Shown here: positions 1 through 7,528 of the stretch, one piece after another
How positions within the stretch are numbered: position 1 is the first letter of the stretch
How the letters are laid out: every line of letters begins with the position of its first letter
Assembly: GCA_002418985.1 (NCBI GenBank)
Contig: DIFE01000046.1
Location: forward strand, 17,681 to 38,546
Reading direction: 5' to 3'
Source: Deltaproteobacteria bacterium UBA5756
GTDB taxonomy: Bacteria > Desulfobacterota > Syntrophorhabdia > Syntrophorhabdales > Syntrophorhabdaceae
Length of the DNA stretch: 20,866 bases
Made by a program: the position numbers and the translations under genes
The notes under the pieces: generated by a model
Seen by the model: only the letters and a program-made list of their open reading frames with translations
What the model was told of the DNA's origin: nothing
Database searches by the model: none

Positions 1-84
1 CATGACATAAACGTGGCCATCTCCGATTCCTTCGGCTTCGGGGGTACGAACTGCGTTCTGGTTCTGAGGAGGTTTGAAGGGTGA
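1..84 (+). CDS. fabF: 3-oxoacyl-ACP synthase II, C-terminal end (partial)
   Basis: Only the last 27 codons are in the window. They contain SDSFGFGGTNCVLVLRRF, which matches the conserved C-terminal strand of FabF-type beta-ketoacyl-ACP synthases (usually NSFGFGGTNA). The family elongates acyl-ACP in type II fatty acid synthesis in the cytosol. The TGA stop (82-84) overlaps the GTG start of rpiB, so the two genes are probably translationally coupled. The catalytic Cys-His-His residues lie upstream of the window, so FabF versus another condensing enzyme rests on this tail and on the fabF-rpiB-glyA order known from deltaproteobacteria. Confidence 0.85.
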   Translation, partial: HDINVAISDSFGFGGTNCVLVLRRFEG

Positions 85-530
85 AGATAGCTATTGGCTC
101 GGACCACGCCGGCCTGGAGCTTAAAGAAAACATAAAAACCCTGCTCGCGGCCACCGATTACGAGGTGACGGATCTGGGGACGCACTCCCCGGCTTCCGTC
201 GATTATCCCGATCTCGGTTTTGAGGTCGCGAAGCTGGTCGCTGCGGGAGGCGCGGACCGGGGCATACTGGTCTGCGGAACAGGGATCGGCATGAGTGTCG
301 CGGCCAACAAAGTTAAAGGCATCCGTGCCGCGCTGGTCTTTGACCTCTACACGGCCATACAAAGCAGAAAGCACCTCGATGCCAATGTGCTCGTCCTCGG
401 AGGAAGAGTCACCGGAAAGGGACTCGCCGAAGAAATCGTAAAGGCCTGGCTTTCCACGGATTTCGAAGGGGGCAGGCACCTTGGCAGGATCAAGAAAATA
501 GAGGCTTTTGAAAAAAACACGGACAGGTAA
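81..530 (+). CDS. rpiB: ribose-5-phosphate isomerase B
   Basis: This 149-residue cytosolic enzyme interconverts ribose 5-phosphate and ribulose 5-phosphate in the pentose phosphate pathway. The sequence has the RpiB/LacAB hallmarks: N-terminal GSDHAG (D8, H9), the anion-hole and active-site stretch CGTGIGMSVAANK with the catalytic Cys65, then RKHLDANVLVLGGR with His98. The length is normal for the family. The start is GTG inside the GTGA overlap with fabF; the GAGG stretch near 66-72 can serve as ribosome-binding site. The glyA start follows the stop by 3 nt. Ribulose 5-phosphate is also the RibB substrate, so this gene fits the riboflavin genes downstream, although it may be there only as housekeeping. 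Confidence 0.95.
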   Translation: MKIAIGSDHAGLELKENIKTLLAATDYEVTDLGTHSPASVDYPDLGFEVAKLVAAGGADRGILVCGTGIGMSVAANKVKGIRAALVFDLYTAIQSRKHLDANVLVLGGRVTGKGLAEEIVKAWLSTDFEGGRHLGRIKKIEAFEKNTDR

Positions 531-533
531 AAT

Positions 534-1781
534 ATGAAACTTGACGGAAAAGACACCAGGGTGTTCGAGCTTATACGGCGCGAACTGGATCGCGAGGAAT
601 ACAGCCTTATACTCATCGCTTCCGAAAACTATGTTGACGAAGATGTCCTTGCCGTTCAGGGTTGCGTCCTCACGAACAAATATGCCGAAGGGTATCCGTC
701 CAAACGATATTACAGCGGCTGCCGGTATCTCGATGAGATAGAGAGCATCGCCATCGAGCGCGCAAAAACACTTTTCGGGGCCGAGCACGCGAACGTCCAG
801 CCCCATTCGGGCTCATCGGCGAATATGGCCGTCTTTTACGCTGTCCTTCAGCACGGCGATACGGTCCTTGGAATGGACATCGCCCACGGGGGTCATCTGA
901 CCCACGGAGCAAAACCGAGCTTTTCCGGTAAATGGTACCACGCGGTATCCTACGCGGTATCGGCCAAAGACGAGATGCTCGATTATGACGAGATCCGGAC
1001 CATAGCGCTCAGGGAGAAACCAAAACTCATCATAGCAGGCGCCAGCGCCTATTCGAAAACCATAGATTTTGAAAAGTTCAGGCAGATCGCCGACGAGGTG
1101 GGGGCCTATTTCATGGCCGATATCGCCCACATTGCCGGCTTGGTCGCGGCAGGTCTCCATCCAAGCCCGATCGGGCACGCCCATTTTACCACGACGACGA
1201 CACACAAGACCTTGAGGGGTCCGAGGGGCGGCCTGGTTATGTGCGACGCGGACCTGGCGAAAAAGATCGACTCCGCCGTCTTCCCCGGCATCCAGGGGGG
1301 GCCGCTGATGCACGTCATCGCCGCAAAGGCCGTTGCCCTCCAGCAGGCAATGACCGAGGAGTTCAAGGATTACCAGCGCCAGATCATTATAAATGCAGAC
1401 CACATGGCGAAATGCATGGCCGATCTCGGCTTCCGCATCGTATCGGGAGGCACCGACAACCACCTCTTCCTCGTCGACCTCACGCCGAAAAATGTGACGG
1501 GAAATGAGGCCCAGATAGCCCTTGAGGCGAGCGGCATCATGGTCAACAAGAACCTCATCCCCTTCGATACCAGAAGTCCCAACATTGCGAGCGGCATCAG
1601 GATAGGGACTCCCGCCGTTACCACCCGCGGCATGAAGGTAAAGGAGATGGAGGTCATCTGCGAGATGATCGACGCCGTCCTGAAACGGCCCACCGACGCA
1701 TCATTCATGGAACGTACACGCGCAAAGGTGCGGGAATTCTGCAAGGGTTTTCCCTTCTACTCACGCGTATATGACATATGA
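534..1781 (+). CDS. glyA: serine hydroxymethyltransferase
   Basis: This PLP-dependent enzyme of 415 residues makes glycine and 5,10-methylene-tetrahydrofolate from serine and tetrahydrofolate. Family signatures are intact: IASENY near residue 28, LTNKYAEGYPSKRYYSGC, the HSGSSAN segment near 91, DIAHIAGLVAAG near 196, and the PLP-lysine signature TTTTTHKTLRGPRGG with Lys225 as the Schiff-base residue. Length is typical for bacterial GlyA. The ATG lies 3 nt after rpiB, and the TGA stop shares ATGA with the next gene. Methylene-THF is the one-carbon donor for dTMP synthesis, so pairing with the dCMP deaminase (dUMP supply) next door makes metabolic sense. Confidence 0.97.
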   Translation: MKLDGKDTRVFELIRRELDREEYSLILIASENYVDEDVLAVQGCVLTNKYAEGYPSKRYYSGCRYLDEIESIAIERAKTLFGAEHANVQPHSGSSANMAVFYAVLQHGDTVLGMDIAHGGHLTHGAKPSFSGKWYHAVSYAVSAKDEMLDYDEIRTIALREKPKLIIAGASAYSKTIDFEKFRQIADEVGAYFMADIAHIAGLVAAGLHPSPIGHAHFTTTTTHKTLRGPRGGLVMCDADLAKKIDSAVFPGIQGGPLMHVIAAKAVALQQAMTEEFKDYQRQIIINADHMAKCMADLGFRIVSGGTDNHLFLVDLTPKNVTGNEAQIALEASGIMVNKNLIPFDTRSPNIASGIRIGTPAVTTRGMKVKEMEVICEMIDAVLKRPTDASFMERTRAKVREFCKGFPFYSRVYDI

Positions 1782-2314
1782 ACCACGATCGTCCTGACTG
1801 GGATTCCTATTTCATGGAGATAGCACGGATCGTTTCCATGAGATCGACCTGCCTGCGCCGTAACGTGGGGGCCGTCATTGTGAAAGACAAGAGAATTCTG
1901 GCCACCGGCTACAACGGAGCGCCTTCAGGGCTCAAACACTGCCTTGAGGTTTCCTGTCTGAGAGAGCAGATGAAGATCGCCCCCGGGGAGCGCCACGAAC
2001 TGTGCCGGGGCCTCCACGCCGAACAGAATGCCATCATTCAGGCGGCATACCACGGCGTGTCCATCAACGGGGCGCATCTTTATTGCACCCACCTGCCCTG
2101 CTCAATATGCATCAAGATGTTGATAAATGCGGGCATCGCCAAGGTCTATTACGAGGATGGATATCCCGACGAGCTTTCTTTGAGCCTCATCGGGGAATCG
2201 AATATACTGTTAAACAAGATAGACCGGGTAAAGGAAAAGAAGCCTTCCGCCCGAAAACATTCTCCGGCGCCTGGCGGCCGGGCAAAACGAAAGGCTTCGT
2301 CAGGCAGCAGGTAA
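1778..2314 (+). CDS. deoxycytidylate (dCMP) deaminase, ComEB-like
   Basis: This 178-residue protein belongs to the zinc-dependent cytidine/deoxycytidylate deaminase family and is expected to convert dCMP to dUMP for thymidylate synthesis. Zinc ligands and the proton-shuttle Glu are visible as HAE (H80, E82) and PCSIC (C108, C111). The N-terminal part (SYFMEIARIVSMRSTC, GYNGAPSG) is typical of dCMP deaminases, as distinct from tRNA adenosine or cytosine deaminases. The last 30 residues form a basic, low-complexity tail (KEKKPSARKH onward) without recognisable function. The ATG overlaps the glyA stop (ATGA). Position before nrdR puts two deoxynucleotide-related genes side by side. Confidence 0.9.
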   Translation: MNHDRPDWDSYFMEIARIVSMRSTCLRRNVGAVIVKDKRILATGYNGAPSGLKHCLEVSCLREQMKIAPGERHELCRGLHAEQNAIIQAAYHGVSINGAHLYCTHLPCSICIKMLINAGIAKVYYEDGYPDELSLSLIGESNILLNKIDRVKEKKPSARKHSPAPGGRAKRKASSGSR

Positions 2315-2333
2315 CACTGGTCGGGGTGGCCTT

Positions 2334-2798
2334 ATGAAGTGTCCTTTCTGCAATTACATGGAAAGCAAGGTCCTTGATTCAAGGCTGAGCAAGGAAATGG
2401 ATACGATCCGCCGCAGGCGCGAGTGCCTGAAGTGCGCCAAGCGCTTTACCACGGCGGAAAGACTCGAGGAGGGACTGCCACTCGTCGTCAAGAAAGATGG
2501 AAGGCGGGAGATCTTCGACAGGGCGAAGATACTCGGCGGATTGAAGAAGGCCTGCGAAAAGAGGCCTATCAGCGTCACCAATCTTGAGAAGATCGTGTCG
2601 AGGATCGAGTACAACCTTCTGGAAAAAGGGGAACGGGAGATGAAAGCGACCGAGATCGGTGAGATGGTCATGGATGAATTAAAAAGTCTCGACGAAGTCG
2701 CCTATGTCCGCTTTGCTTCCGTTTACAGGCAGTTCCGTGATATAAATGAGTTCATGAGCGAGCTCACCGAGCTCCTTCTGAAAAAAAACGAAGCGTGA
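2334..2798 (+). CDS. nrdR: transcriptional repressor NrdR
   Basis: NrdR is the ATP/dATP-sensing repressor of ribonucleotide reductase genes. The 154-residue protein has the expected two parts: an N-terminal zinc ribbon with C3-x2-C6 and C31-x2-C34 enclosing DSR and RRRREC, then an ATP-cone starting around VVKKDGRRE (51-59) and running to about residue 139. Length is standard. A G-rich stretch about 5-11 nt before the ATG may serve as ribosome-binding site. I saw no nrd gene or obvious NrdR box in the window, so its targets lie elsewhere. Location between the dCMP deaminase and ribD is a common arrangement. Confidence 0.96.
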   Translation: MKCPFCNYMESKVLDSRLSKEMDTIRRRRECLKCAKRFTTAERLEEGLPLVVKKDGRREIFDRAKILGGLKKACEKRPISVTNLEKIVSRIEYNLLEKGEREMKATEIGEMVMDELKSLDEVAYVRFASVYRQFRDINEFMSELTELLLKKNEA

Positions 2799-2805
2799 TC
2801 GACCG

Positions 2806-3909
2806 GTGAATGACGAACAGTACATGCGTATGGCGCTTTCCCTTGCCAGAAAAGGGCTGGGTACGGTGTCGCCGAATCCCATGGTGGGAGCGGTTCTTGT
2901 CAAAGACTCCACCGTGGTCGGCAAGGGCTATCATAAAAAGGCCGGTTCTCCTCACGCCGAGGTGGCCGCGATCGACGATGCCGGTGCGAACGCAGCCGGA
3001 GCGACCCTGTACATCAATCTGGAACCCTGCGTCCATTACGGCAGAACACCACCCTGCGCCGATCAGGTCATCGCCGCCGGGATCAGGAGAGTGGTTGTAG
3101 CGATGCTCGATCCCAACCCGCTGGTCAACGGCAAGGGGGTGGAGAAACTGCGCAAGGCCGGCATCGACGTCAAGGTGGGGATATTCGAGGACGAGGCCCG
3201 CCGTCTCAACGAGGCATTCATAGGTTCCATGGAAAAGAAAAGGCCCTTCGTCACCATGAAGGCGGCAGTGAGTCTCGACGGGAAGATTGCGACAAAGACG
3301 TGCGATTCGCGGTGGATCTCCAACGAGGAATCACGGCGGCAGGCAAACCTGCTCCGCTGCATCAATGACGGCATCCTGGTCGGCATCAATACCGTCATCT
3401 CCGACAACCCGCTGCTCGTGCCGAGACTCAAGAACCCCAAAAAGATCCCCATCAGGATCATCCTTGATTCCAAGCTTCGGATCCCGCTCGCCTGCGACGT
3501 GGTCAAGACCTCCGAAAAATACAGGACATGGGTCTTTACCAATGAAGATTCCCGCACCGACAAGGAGACAAGGCTGCGGGCCCTGGGGGTCGAGGTCATC
3601 AGGGTACCGAAGGATGACAGCGGCAGGGCGTCCGTCAGACATATCTGCGAAGAATTGTACCGGCGCGAGATCACGAGCATCCTTGTCGAGGGAGGCGGAG
3701 AGGTCAACAGCACCCTGTTAAAGGAAGGACTTGTGGACAAGGTCGTGCTTTTCTACGGCACCATTATCATAGGCGGCAAGGGAGCATTGAACCTGGTAGG
3801 CGGAAAAGGCATCGACTTTCTCAAGGACGCCTATCGGATCGACGTTGCGACATTGAAGAAACTAAAGGACAACATTTACATAGAGGGTTATGTTCACCGG
3901 AATCATTGA
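2806..3909 (+). CDS. ribD: bifunctional riboflavin biosynthesis protein RibD (pyrimidine deaminase/reductase)
   Basis: RibD carries out the second and third steps from GTP: deamination of diamino-hydroxy-phosphoribosylaminopyrimidine, then reduction of the ribosyl side chain with NADPH. The 367-residue protein has an N-terminal deaminase domain (to about residue 145) with zinc-site motifs HAE (H50, E52) and EPCVHYGRTPPC (C75, C84). The reductase domain starts at RPFVTMKAAVSLDGKIAT and includes LVEGGGEVNSTLL. The start is GTG, 7 nt after nrdR, with no clear Shine-Dalgarno; the nearby ATG at 2810 is in another frame. The 3' end overlaps ribE by 20 nt. Confidence 0.96.
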   Translation: MNDEQYMRMALSLARKGLGTVSPNPMVGAVLVKDSTVVGKGYHKKAGSPHAEVAAIDDAGANAAGATLYINLEPCVHYGRTPPCADQVIAAGIRRVVVAMLDPNPLVNGKGVEKLRKAGIDVKVGIFEDEARRLNEAFIGSMEKKRPFVTMKAAVSLDGKIATKTCDSRWISNEESRRQANLLRCINDGILVGINTVISDNPLLVPRLKNPKKIPIRIILDSKLRIPLACDVVKTSEKYRTWVFTNEDSRTDKETRLRALGVEVIRVPKDDSGRASVRHICEELYRREITSILVEGGGEVNSTLLKEGLVDKVVLFYGTIIIGGKGALNLVGGKGIDFLKDAYRIDVATLKKLKDNIYIEGYVHRNH

Positions 3910-4537
3910 AGACATAGGCACGATCGCGGCGATAGAAAAGAAAAGCGGCAGTTGGGTTTTTGTCATCAAGACGCCCTTTGAGCCCGGCAGCGTGAGGGAA
4001 GGCGACAGCGTGGCTGTTGACGGCGTGTGCCTGACCGCCACGGCAATCGGTGCGCAGACGTTCAGCGTCGATGCATCCCTGGAAACCCTTCGCCTGACGA
4101 CACTGACGGAAAAGAGAACGGGCCAGAAGGTCAACCTCGAAAGGGCCATGACCGTTGACGGCCGCTTCGGGGGCCACATCGTGACCGGTCATGTCGATGG
4201 TACGGGCACGATTTCCGACATACGCAATGAAGGTGATTCCATCCGGGTAACGATAGAAATCTCCCCGGGAATAGCACGCTCCATAGTGAAGAAAGGCTCC
4301 GTTGCGATCGATGGAATAAGCTTGACAGTCAATGACCAAAGTGATAATAAATTCACGATCAATATTATTCCGTACACCGCTTCCCGGACAACCATTCTCG
4401 AAAAGAACCAGCGGGATAAAATGAATATTGAGACGGATATTATCGGAAAATACGTTGAAAGTTTCCTTGCGAAGCGGGAAGGGAAAGGTATCGACCTTAA
4501 CTTTCTTTCCCGTCACGGATTCATAAAAGGAGAGTAG
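3890..4537 (+). CDS. ribE: riboflavin synthase, alpha subunit
   Basis: This enzyme dismutates two 6,7-dimethyl-8-ribityllumazine molecules to riboflavin plus a pyrimidine that is recycled by RibH. The 215-residue protein starts with the canonical MFTGIIE and shows the internal duplication of the family: GDSVAVDGVCLTA (38-50) is repeated as KGSVAIDGISLTV (135-147), and GGHIVTGHVDGTG marks the second lumazine-binding half. The start lies inside the ribD 3' end (20-nt overlap) with GAGGG only 2 nt upstream, suggesting coupled translation. ribBA follows after 3 nt. The symbol follows the ribE usage; some genomes call the same gene ribC. Confidence 0.96.
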   Translation: MFTGIIEDIGTIAAIEKKSGSWVFVIKTPFEPGSVREGDSVAVDGVCLTATAIGAQTFSVDASLETLRLTTLTEKRTGQKVNLERAMTVDGRFGGHIVTGHVDGTGTISDIRNEGDSIRVTIEISPGIARSIVKKGSVAIDGISLTVNDQSDNKFTINIIPYTASRTTILEKNQRDKMNIETDIIGKYVESFLAKREGKGIDLNFLSRHGFIKGE

Positions 4538-4540
4538 CAC

Positions 4541-5746
4541 ATGGCAATTTCAAGCATCGAAGAGGTCCTTCAGGACATTCATGAAGGCAGGATGGTCATC
4601 ATCGTCGATGACGAAGACAGAGAGAACGAAGGCGACGTGATGATCGCCGCCGAAAAGGTGACGCCCGAGGCGATCACCTTTATGGCGCGGTACGCCTGCG
4701 GCCTCATCTGTCTGTCCCTTACCGAAGAGAGAGTAAAACAACTCGATCTTCCCCTCATGGTCCAGGACAACACCTCTCCGTACAATACGGCTTTCACCGT
4801 CTCGATAGAGGCAAAAGAAGGTATCACTACGGGCATATCCGCGTATGACCGGGCACGCACCGTCCAGGTCGCTATCGATCCCAAAACAACGGTCGATGAC
4901 ATATCACGTCCGGGCCACATCTTTCCCCTCGCGGCACGAAGCGGCGGGGTGCTCGTTCGAGTCGGCCATACCGAGGCATCCGTCGACCTTGCCCGGCTGG
5001 CGGGACTCAACCCTGCGGGCGTAATTTGTGAAGTCATGAACGAAGACGGCACAATGGCCCGTCTGCCCGACCTCGAGGTCTTCGCCGAGAAACACGGCCT
5101 GAAGATCGTCACCATAGCGGACCTGATCAAGTATAAGACGAAAAATGAAAGGCTCGTTCGCCGCGTGGCGGAGACGCGCATACCAACCCGGTTCGGCGGC
5201 GAGTTCACGCTCATAGCATACGAAAACGATATCGACAAGAAGACGCACCTGGCCCTCGTGAAGGGAGATATAAGCCCTGACGAAGCGGTGCTTGTCCGGG
5301 TTCATTCCGAGTGCTTCACCGGCGATGTCCTCGGCTCCATGCGCTGCGACTGCGGTGAACAGCTCCAGAAGGCCCTGAAGATGATCGAGCATGAAAAGAA
5401 GGGTGTCTTCGTTTACATGCGCCAGGAAGGGCGCGGGATCGGCCTTGCCAACAAGCTCAAGGCCTACAGCCTTCAGGACTGCGGTCACGACACCGTCGAG
5501 GCAAACATTGCGCTGGGTTTCTCCCCCGATCTTCGGGACTACGGGATCGGCGCCCAGATACTCAGCGATATCGGCGTGCGCAAGATGCGTCTGCTCACGA
5601 ATAATCCCAAGAAGATCAAGGGCCTTGAGGGATACGGCCTGACAGTTGTCGAACGGGTGCCCATTGAAATGGTGCCGACAAAGGACAACATCGCCTATCT
5701 CACGACCAAGCAGAAGAAGCTCGGTCATATCCTAAATAACATATAA
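4541..5746 (+). CDS. ribBA: bifunctional DHBP synthase / GTP cyclohydrolase II
   Basis: This fused enzyme feeds both arms of riboflavin synthesis: dihydroxybutanone phosphate from ribulose 5-phosphate, and the pyrimidine precursor from GTP. Residues 1 to about 200 are the RibB part with DDEDRENEGD (23-32), H126 and GHTEASVDLARLAG (H143). Residues from about 206 are RibA with the zinc ligands C258, C269 and C271 in SECFTGDVLGSMRCDCG, and RQEGRGIGLANK near 294. At 401 residues it has the usual fusion length, and both active sites look intact. The ATG sits 3 nt after ribE with GGAGA 6 nt or so upstream. Confidence 0.97.
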   Translation: MAISSIEEVLQDIHEGRMVIIVDDEDRENEGDVMIAAEKVTPEAITFMARYACGLICLSLTEERVKQLDLPLMVQDNTSPYNTAFTVSIEAKEGITTGISAYDRARTVQVAIDPKTTVDDISRPGHIFPLAARSGGVLVRVGHTEASVDLARLAGLNPAGVICEVMNEDGTMARLPDLEVFAEKHGLKIVTIADLIKYKTKNERLVRRVAETRIPTRFGGEFTLIAYENDIDKKTHLALVKGDISPDEAVLVRVHSECFTGDVLGSMRCDCGEQLQKALKMIEHEKKGVFVYMRQEGRGIGLANKLKAYSLQDCGHDTVEANIALGFSPDLRDYGIGAQILSDIGVRKMRLLTNNPKKIKGLEGYGLTVVERVPIEMVPTKDNIAYLTTKQKKLGHILNNI

Positions 5747-5755
5747 GGGGTGGAC

Positions 5756-6244
5756 ATGGTACGAGAGGGCAAGCTCAACGCGAAAGGTTTCAGGTTTGCA
5801 ATCGTCGTAAGCAGGTTCAACAGCTTCATAACCGACCGGCTGGTAGAAGGTGCACTCGATGCCCTCAAACGGCATGGGGCAGACGAGAACAAGGTCGACA
5901 TCTACCGGGTCCCCGGTTCTTTCGAGATCCCGCTGGCAGCCAAATTGCTCGCCAAAAAGAAAGAGATCGATGCCGTCGTATGCCTGGGCGCCGTGATCAA
6001 GGGAGCGACTCCCCACTTTCACTATGTCGCATCGGAAGTAACGAAGGGGATCGCCCAATCCTCCCTCGAACTGGAGAAACCCATATCCTTCGGGATCATC
6101 ACCAGCGACAGTATCGAACAAGCCATTGAACGGGCGGGCACGAAAGCCGGGAACAAGGGTTATGATGCCGCCGTCTCGGCCATCGAGATGGTCAACCTCA
6201 TCAAGGAAAGCAACTTGTGCGCAGACGGAAAGCGAGAGAGCTAG
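5756..6244 (+). CDS. ribH: 6,7-dimethyl-8-ribityllumazine synthase
   Basis: RibH condenses dihydroxybutanone phosphate with the ribitylamino pyrimidine to give lumazine, and usually assembles as a hollow capsid or pentamer. The sequence shows SRFNSFIT near residue 19, VPGSFEIP, GATPHFHY with the catalytic-type His87, and the phosphate-binding region ITSDSIEQAIERAGTKAGNKG. I chose the ATG at 5756 because AAGGGG at 5745-5750 then sits 5 nt upstream; the in-frame GTG at 5750 would overlap that site. This gives 162 residues. The 3' end overlaps nusB by 28 nt. Confidence 0.95.
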   Translation: MVREGKLNAKGFRFAIVVSRFNSFITDRLVEGALDALKRHGADENKVDIYRVPGSFEIPLAAKLLAKKKEIDAVVCLGAVIKGATPHFHYVASEVTKGIAQSSLELEKPISFGIITSDSIEQAIERAGTKAGNKGYDAAVSAIEMVNLIKESNLCADGKRES

Positions 6245-6639
6245 CCCTGAGAATGCTCTACCAGGTGGAGACCGCCGGGGACGATCCCGAACGGGCCCTC
6301 ACTAGGTACTGCTCGCTATTCCCTTACCAGCAGGATATCGTAGATTATGCGAAACACCTTCTCGTCGGGATCGGCGCTCACCAGGAAAAAATCGATGGGT
6401 TCATCCGGAAGGCGTGCGAACACTGGAGGATAGACCGAATCGCCTATGTGGACAAGAATGTCCTCAGGATCGGTGTCTTCGAGATGATATTTTCCGGCGA
6501 CGTCCCTCCGAAGGTGGCCATCGATGAGGCCATAGAGATGGGAAAAAAATACGGCAGCGAAGACTCCCGGGAGTTCATAAACGGCGTCCTGGACAGAATC
6601 CTGAAAGACTTCTACGGGGAAGATCGACAAAACAAGTGA
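6217..6639 (+). CDS. nusB: transcription antitermination factor NusB
   Basis: NusB binds boxA RNA with NusE (S10) and helps RNA polymerase read through rRNA operons. The 140-residue all-helical protein starts with RRRKARELALRMLYQVE and has the conserved C-terminal segment PPKVAIDEAIEMGKKYG (97-113) followed by FINGVLDRI. The start is GTG at 6217, inside ribH, with AAGGA at 6203-6207 upstream. The ribH-nusB pair is widely conserved in bacteria. No gene-sized gap precedes it, so it is probably cotranscribed with the riboflavin genes. Confidence 0.95.
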   Translation: MRRRKARELALRMLYQVETAGDDPERALTRYCSLFPYQQDIVDYAKHLLVGIGAHQEKIDGFIRKACEHWRIDRIAYVDKNVLRIGVFEMIFSGDVPPKVAIDEAIEMGKKYGSEDSREFINGVLDRILKDFYGEDRQNK

Positions 6640-6650
6640 GGGTGGTTCCG

Positions 6651-6720
6651 GGTTTCACGTTTCAGGCTCCAGAAAAAACGGCCGAAGCCAGACTACTCCT
6701 TCTCTTTGAAACGTGAAACC
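6651..6720. repeat. inverted repeat of heptameric words (GTTTCAC type)
   Basis: GGTTTCACGTTTCA (6651-6664) is the exact reverse complement of TGAAACGTGAAACC (6707-6720), a 14-bp stem with a 42-nt loop. The left arm reads as 7-nt words GTTTCAC, GTTTCAG, GCTCCAG. It lies between nusB and the NYN gene and could form a hairpin in the operon mRNA. There is no T-run after the right arm, so it is not a classical terminator. It belongs to a set of similar elements in this window. Confidence 0.8.
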
Positions 6721-6741
6721 TTGGACACAAAACGGTTCACT

Positions 6742-7242
6742 ATGGTTCACATCGTTATAGACGGATACAATTACATCAACCGGATCAACGCCTCCTCAGT
6801 CCAGAAAGGCGCATCGATGGACCTTCTCCGGAGGGACTTTCTGGAAAAGTGCGCCCGGTACAAGAAGGCCAAACCGACCCGGGTAACGGTCGTGTTCGAT
6901 GCCTACGACACTGTTTCACCGGGCAGACACAGCGAAAACGTCAGAGGGATCGAAGTCATCTATTCGAGAGAAGGCGAAACAGCCGACGACGTCATCATCG
7001 GCTGGATACGCAAGAGACCGGCGGGCCTGATCGTAGTCAGTTCCGACCGCGCCATAATCGATGAGGCAAAGGCAAAAGGCATCGCCTTCCTGACGCCTGT
7101 CAAGCTTGCCGGGATGATGGCAACCCCGACGTTCGAGGCCAAAGAAGATGATTATGAGGAAGACCGTCACCCAAAAAAAGGCAACCCCCGCAAACTCCCC
7201 AAAAAGCTCCGCAAAGTGGTAAAAGCGATAGATAAGTTATGA
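6742..7242 (+). CDS. NYN-domain protein, YacP-like putative ribonuclease
   Basis: The protein resembles the YacP/DUF901 group of NYN (PIN-like) domains, several of which are RNA endonucleases; Bacillus Rae1/YacP is the known ribosome-associated example. Acidic positions expected of a PIN-like active site are visible: D7 in VIDGYNYI, D53 in VVFDAYD, D82/D83 in TADDVIIGWI and D102 in VVSSDRAI. A lysine-rich tail (from about residue 145) could bind RNA. I chose the ATG at 6742 (166 residues) because the family starts close to the IDGYN motif, and the in-frame TTG at 6706 would translate the inverted-repeat arm. No Shine-Dalgarno is evident. The target RNA is unknown. Confidence 0.8.
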   Translation: MVHIVIDGYNYINRINASSVQKGASMDLLRRDFLEKCARYKKAKPTRVTVVFDAYDTVSPGRHSENVRGIEVIYSREGETADDVIIGWIRKRPAGLIVVSSDRAIIDEAKAKGIAFLTPVKLAGMMATPTFEAKEDDYEEDRHPKKGNPRKLPKKLRKVVKAIDKL

Positions 7243-7253
7243 AGAGAGGTCAT

Positions 7254-7313
7254 GGGTTATGGGTAATGGGAAAGGAGTGTTTTCCTATCACCTATAACCT
7301 ATTTACCCATAAC
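7254..7313. repeat. inverted repeat with 7-nt period (GGGTTAT type), terminator-like
   Basis: GTTATGGGTAA (7256-7266) is exactly complementary to TTACCCATAAC (7303-7313), giving an 11-bp stem around a 36-nt loop. Left-arm GGG tracts begin at 7254, 7261 and 7268, a strict 7-nt spacing. Right-arm CC pairs begin at 7284, 7291, 7298 and 7306. The stem is followed by TGTTTTCTCTT, so it may act as a rho-independent terminator for the riboflavin operon. It starts 12 nt after the NYN stop codon. Confidence 0.65.
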
Positions 7314-7322
7314 TGTTTTCTC

Positions 7323-7351
7323 TTGACAAACATTTTCTGTGCTGGTAAAAA
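7323..7351 (+). promoter_or_regulatory. sigma70-type promoter of the porin gene
   Basis: A perfect -35 TTGACA (7323-7328) is followed by a 17-nt spacer and TAAAAA (7346-7351, four of six matches to the -10 consensus). It lies directly after the terminator-like repeat and points at the porin gene. The predicted transcript would begin near 7358 and carry a leader of about 170 nt. Confidence 0.65.
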
Positions 7352-7410
7352 TTAAAAAATATTAATGAAAGGGGGTCCCAGCCGAACGATTTCTGCATTG
7401 ACGCCGCGCC

Positions 7411-7499
7411 AGTAAATTCAACGGGTGTCTTTCGGGACATCTTCAAAGAGTAAATTCAAAGAGCAGTTCAAAAAAGCACTGTCCGACAGTAATTTCGAA
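7411..7499 (+). repeat. direct repeats in the porin mRNA leader
   Basis: AGTAAATTCAA occurs exactly at 7411-7421 and 7449-7459, with a degenerate third copy AGTAATTTCGAA at 7488-7499. Overlapping these, TTCAAAGAG occurs at 7442-7450 and 7455-7463, with TTCAAAAAA at 7467-7475. They are AT-richer than the surroundings. They could be regulator or small-RNA contact sites in the leader; nothing in the window identifies a partner, and the match to any known site is unknown. Confidence 0.5.
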
Positions 7500-7528
7500 A
7501 ATAATTAAAAATCCCAAAGGGGGAAACT

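Noticed and set aside
813..1463. 216-codon minus-strand frame opposite glyA
   Set aside because: Shadow of glyA; the composition is odd and no family is recognisable.
2799..2805. FMN riboswitch upstream of ribD
   Set aside because: Only 7 nt separate nrdR and ribD, and no RFN-like conserved segments were seen before any rib gene. Regulation must be elsewhere or absent.
4904..5728. 274-codon minus-strand frame opposite ribBA
   Set aside because: Antisense shadow of a gene with intact RibB and RibA active sites; no start context or domain of its own.
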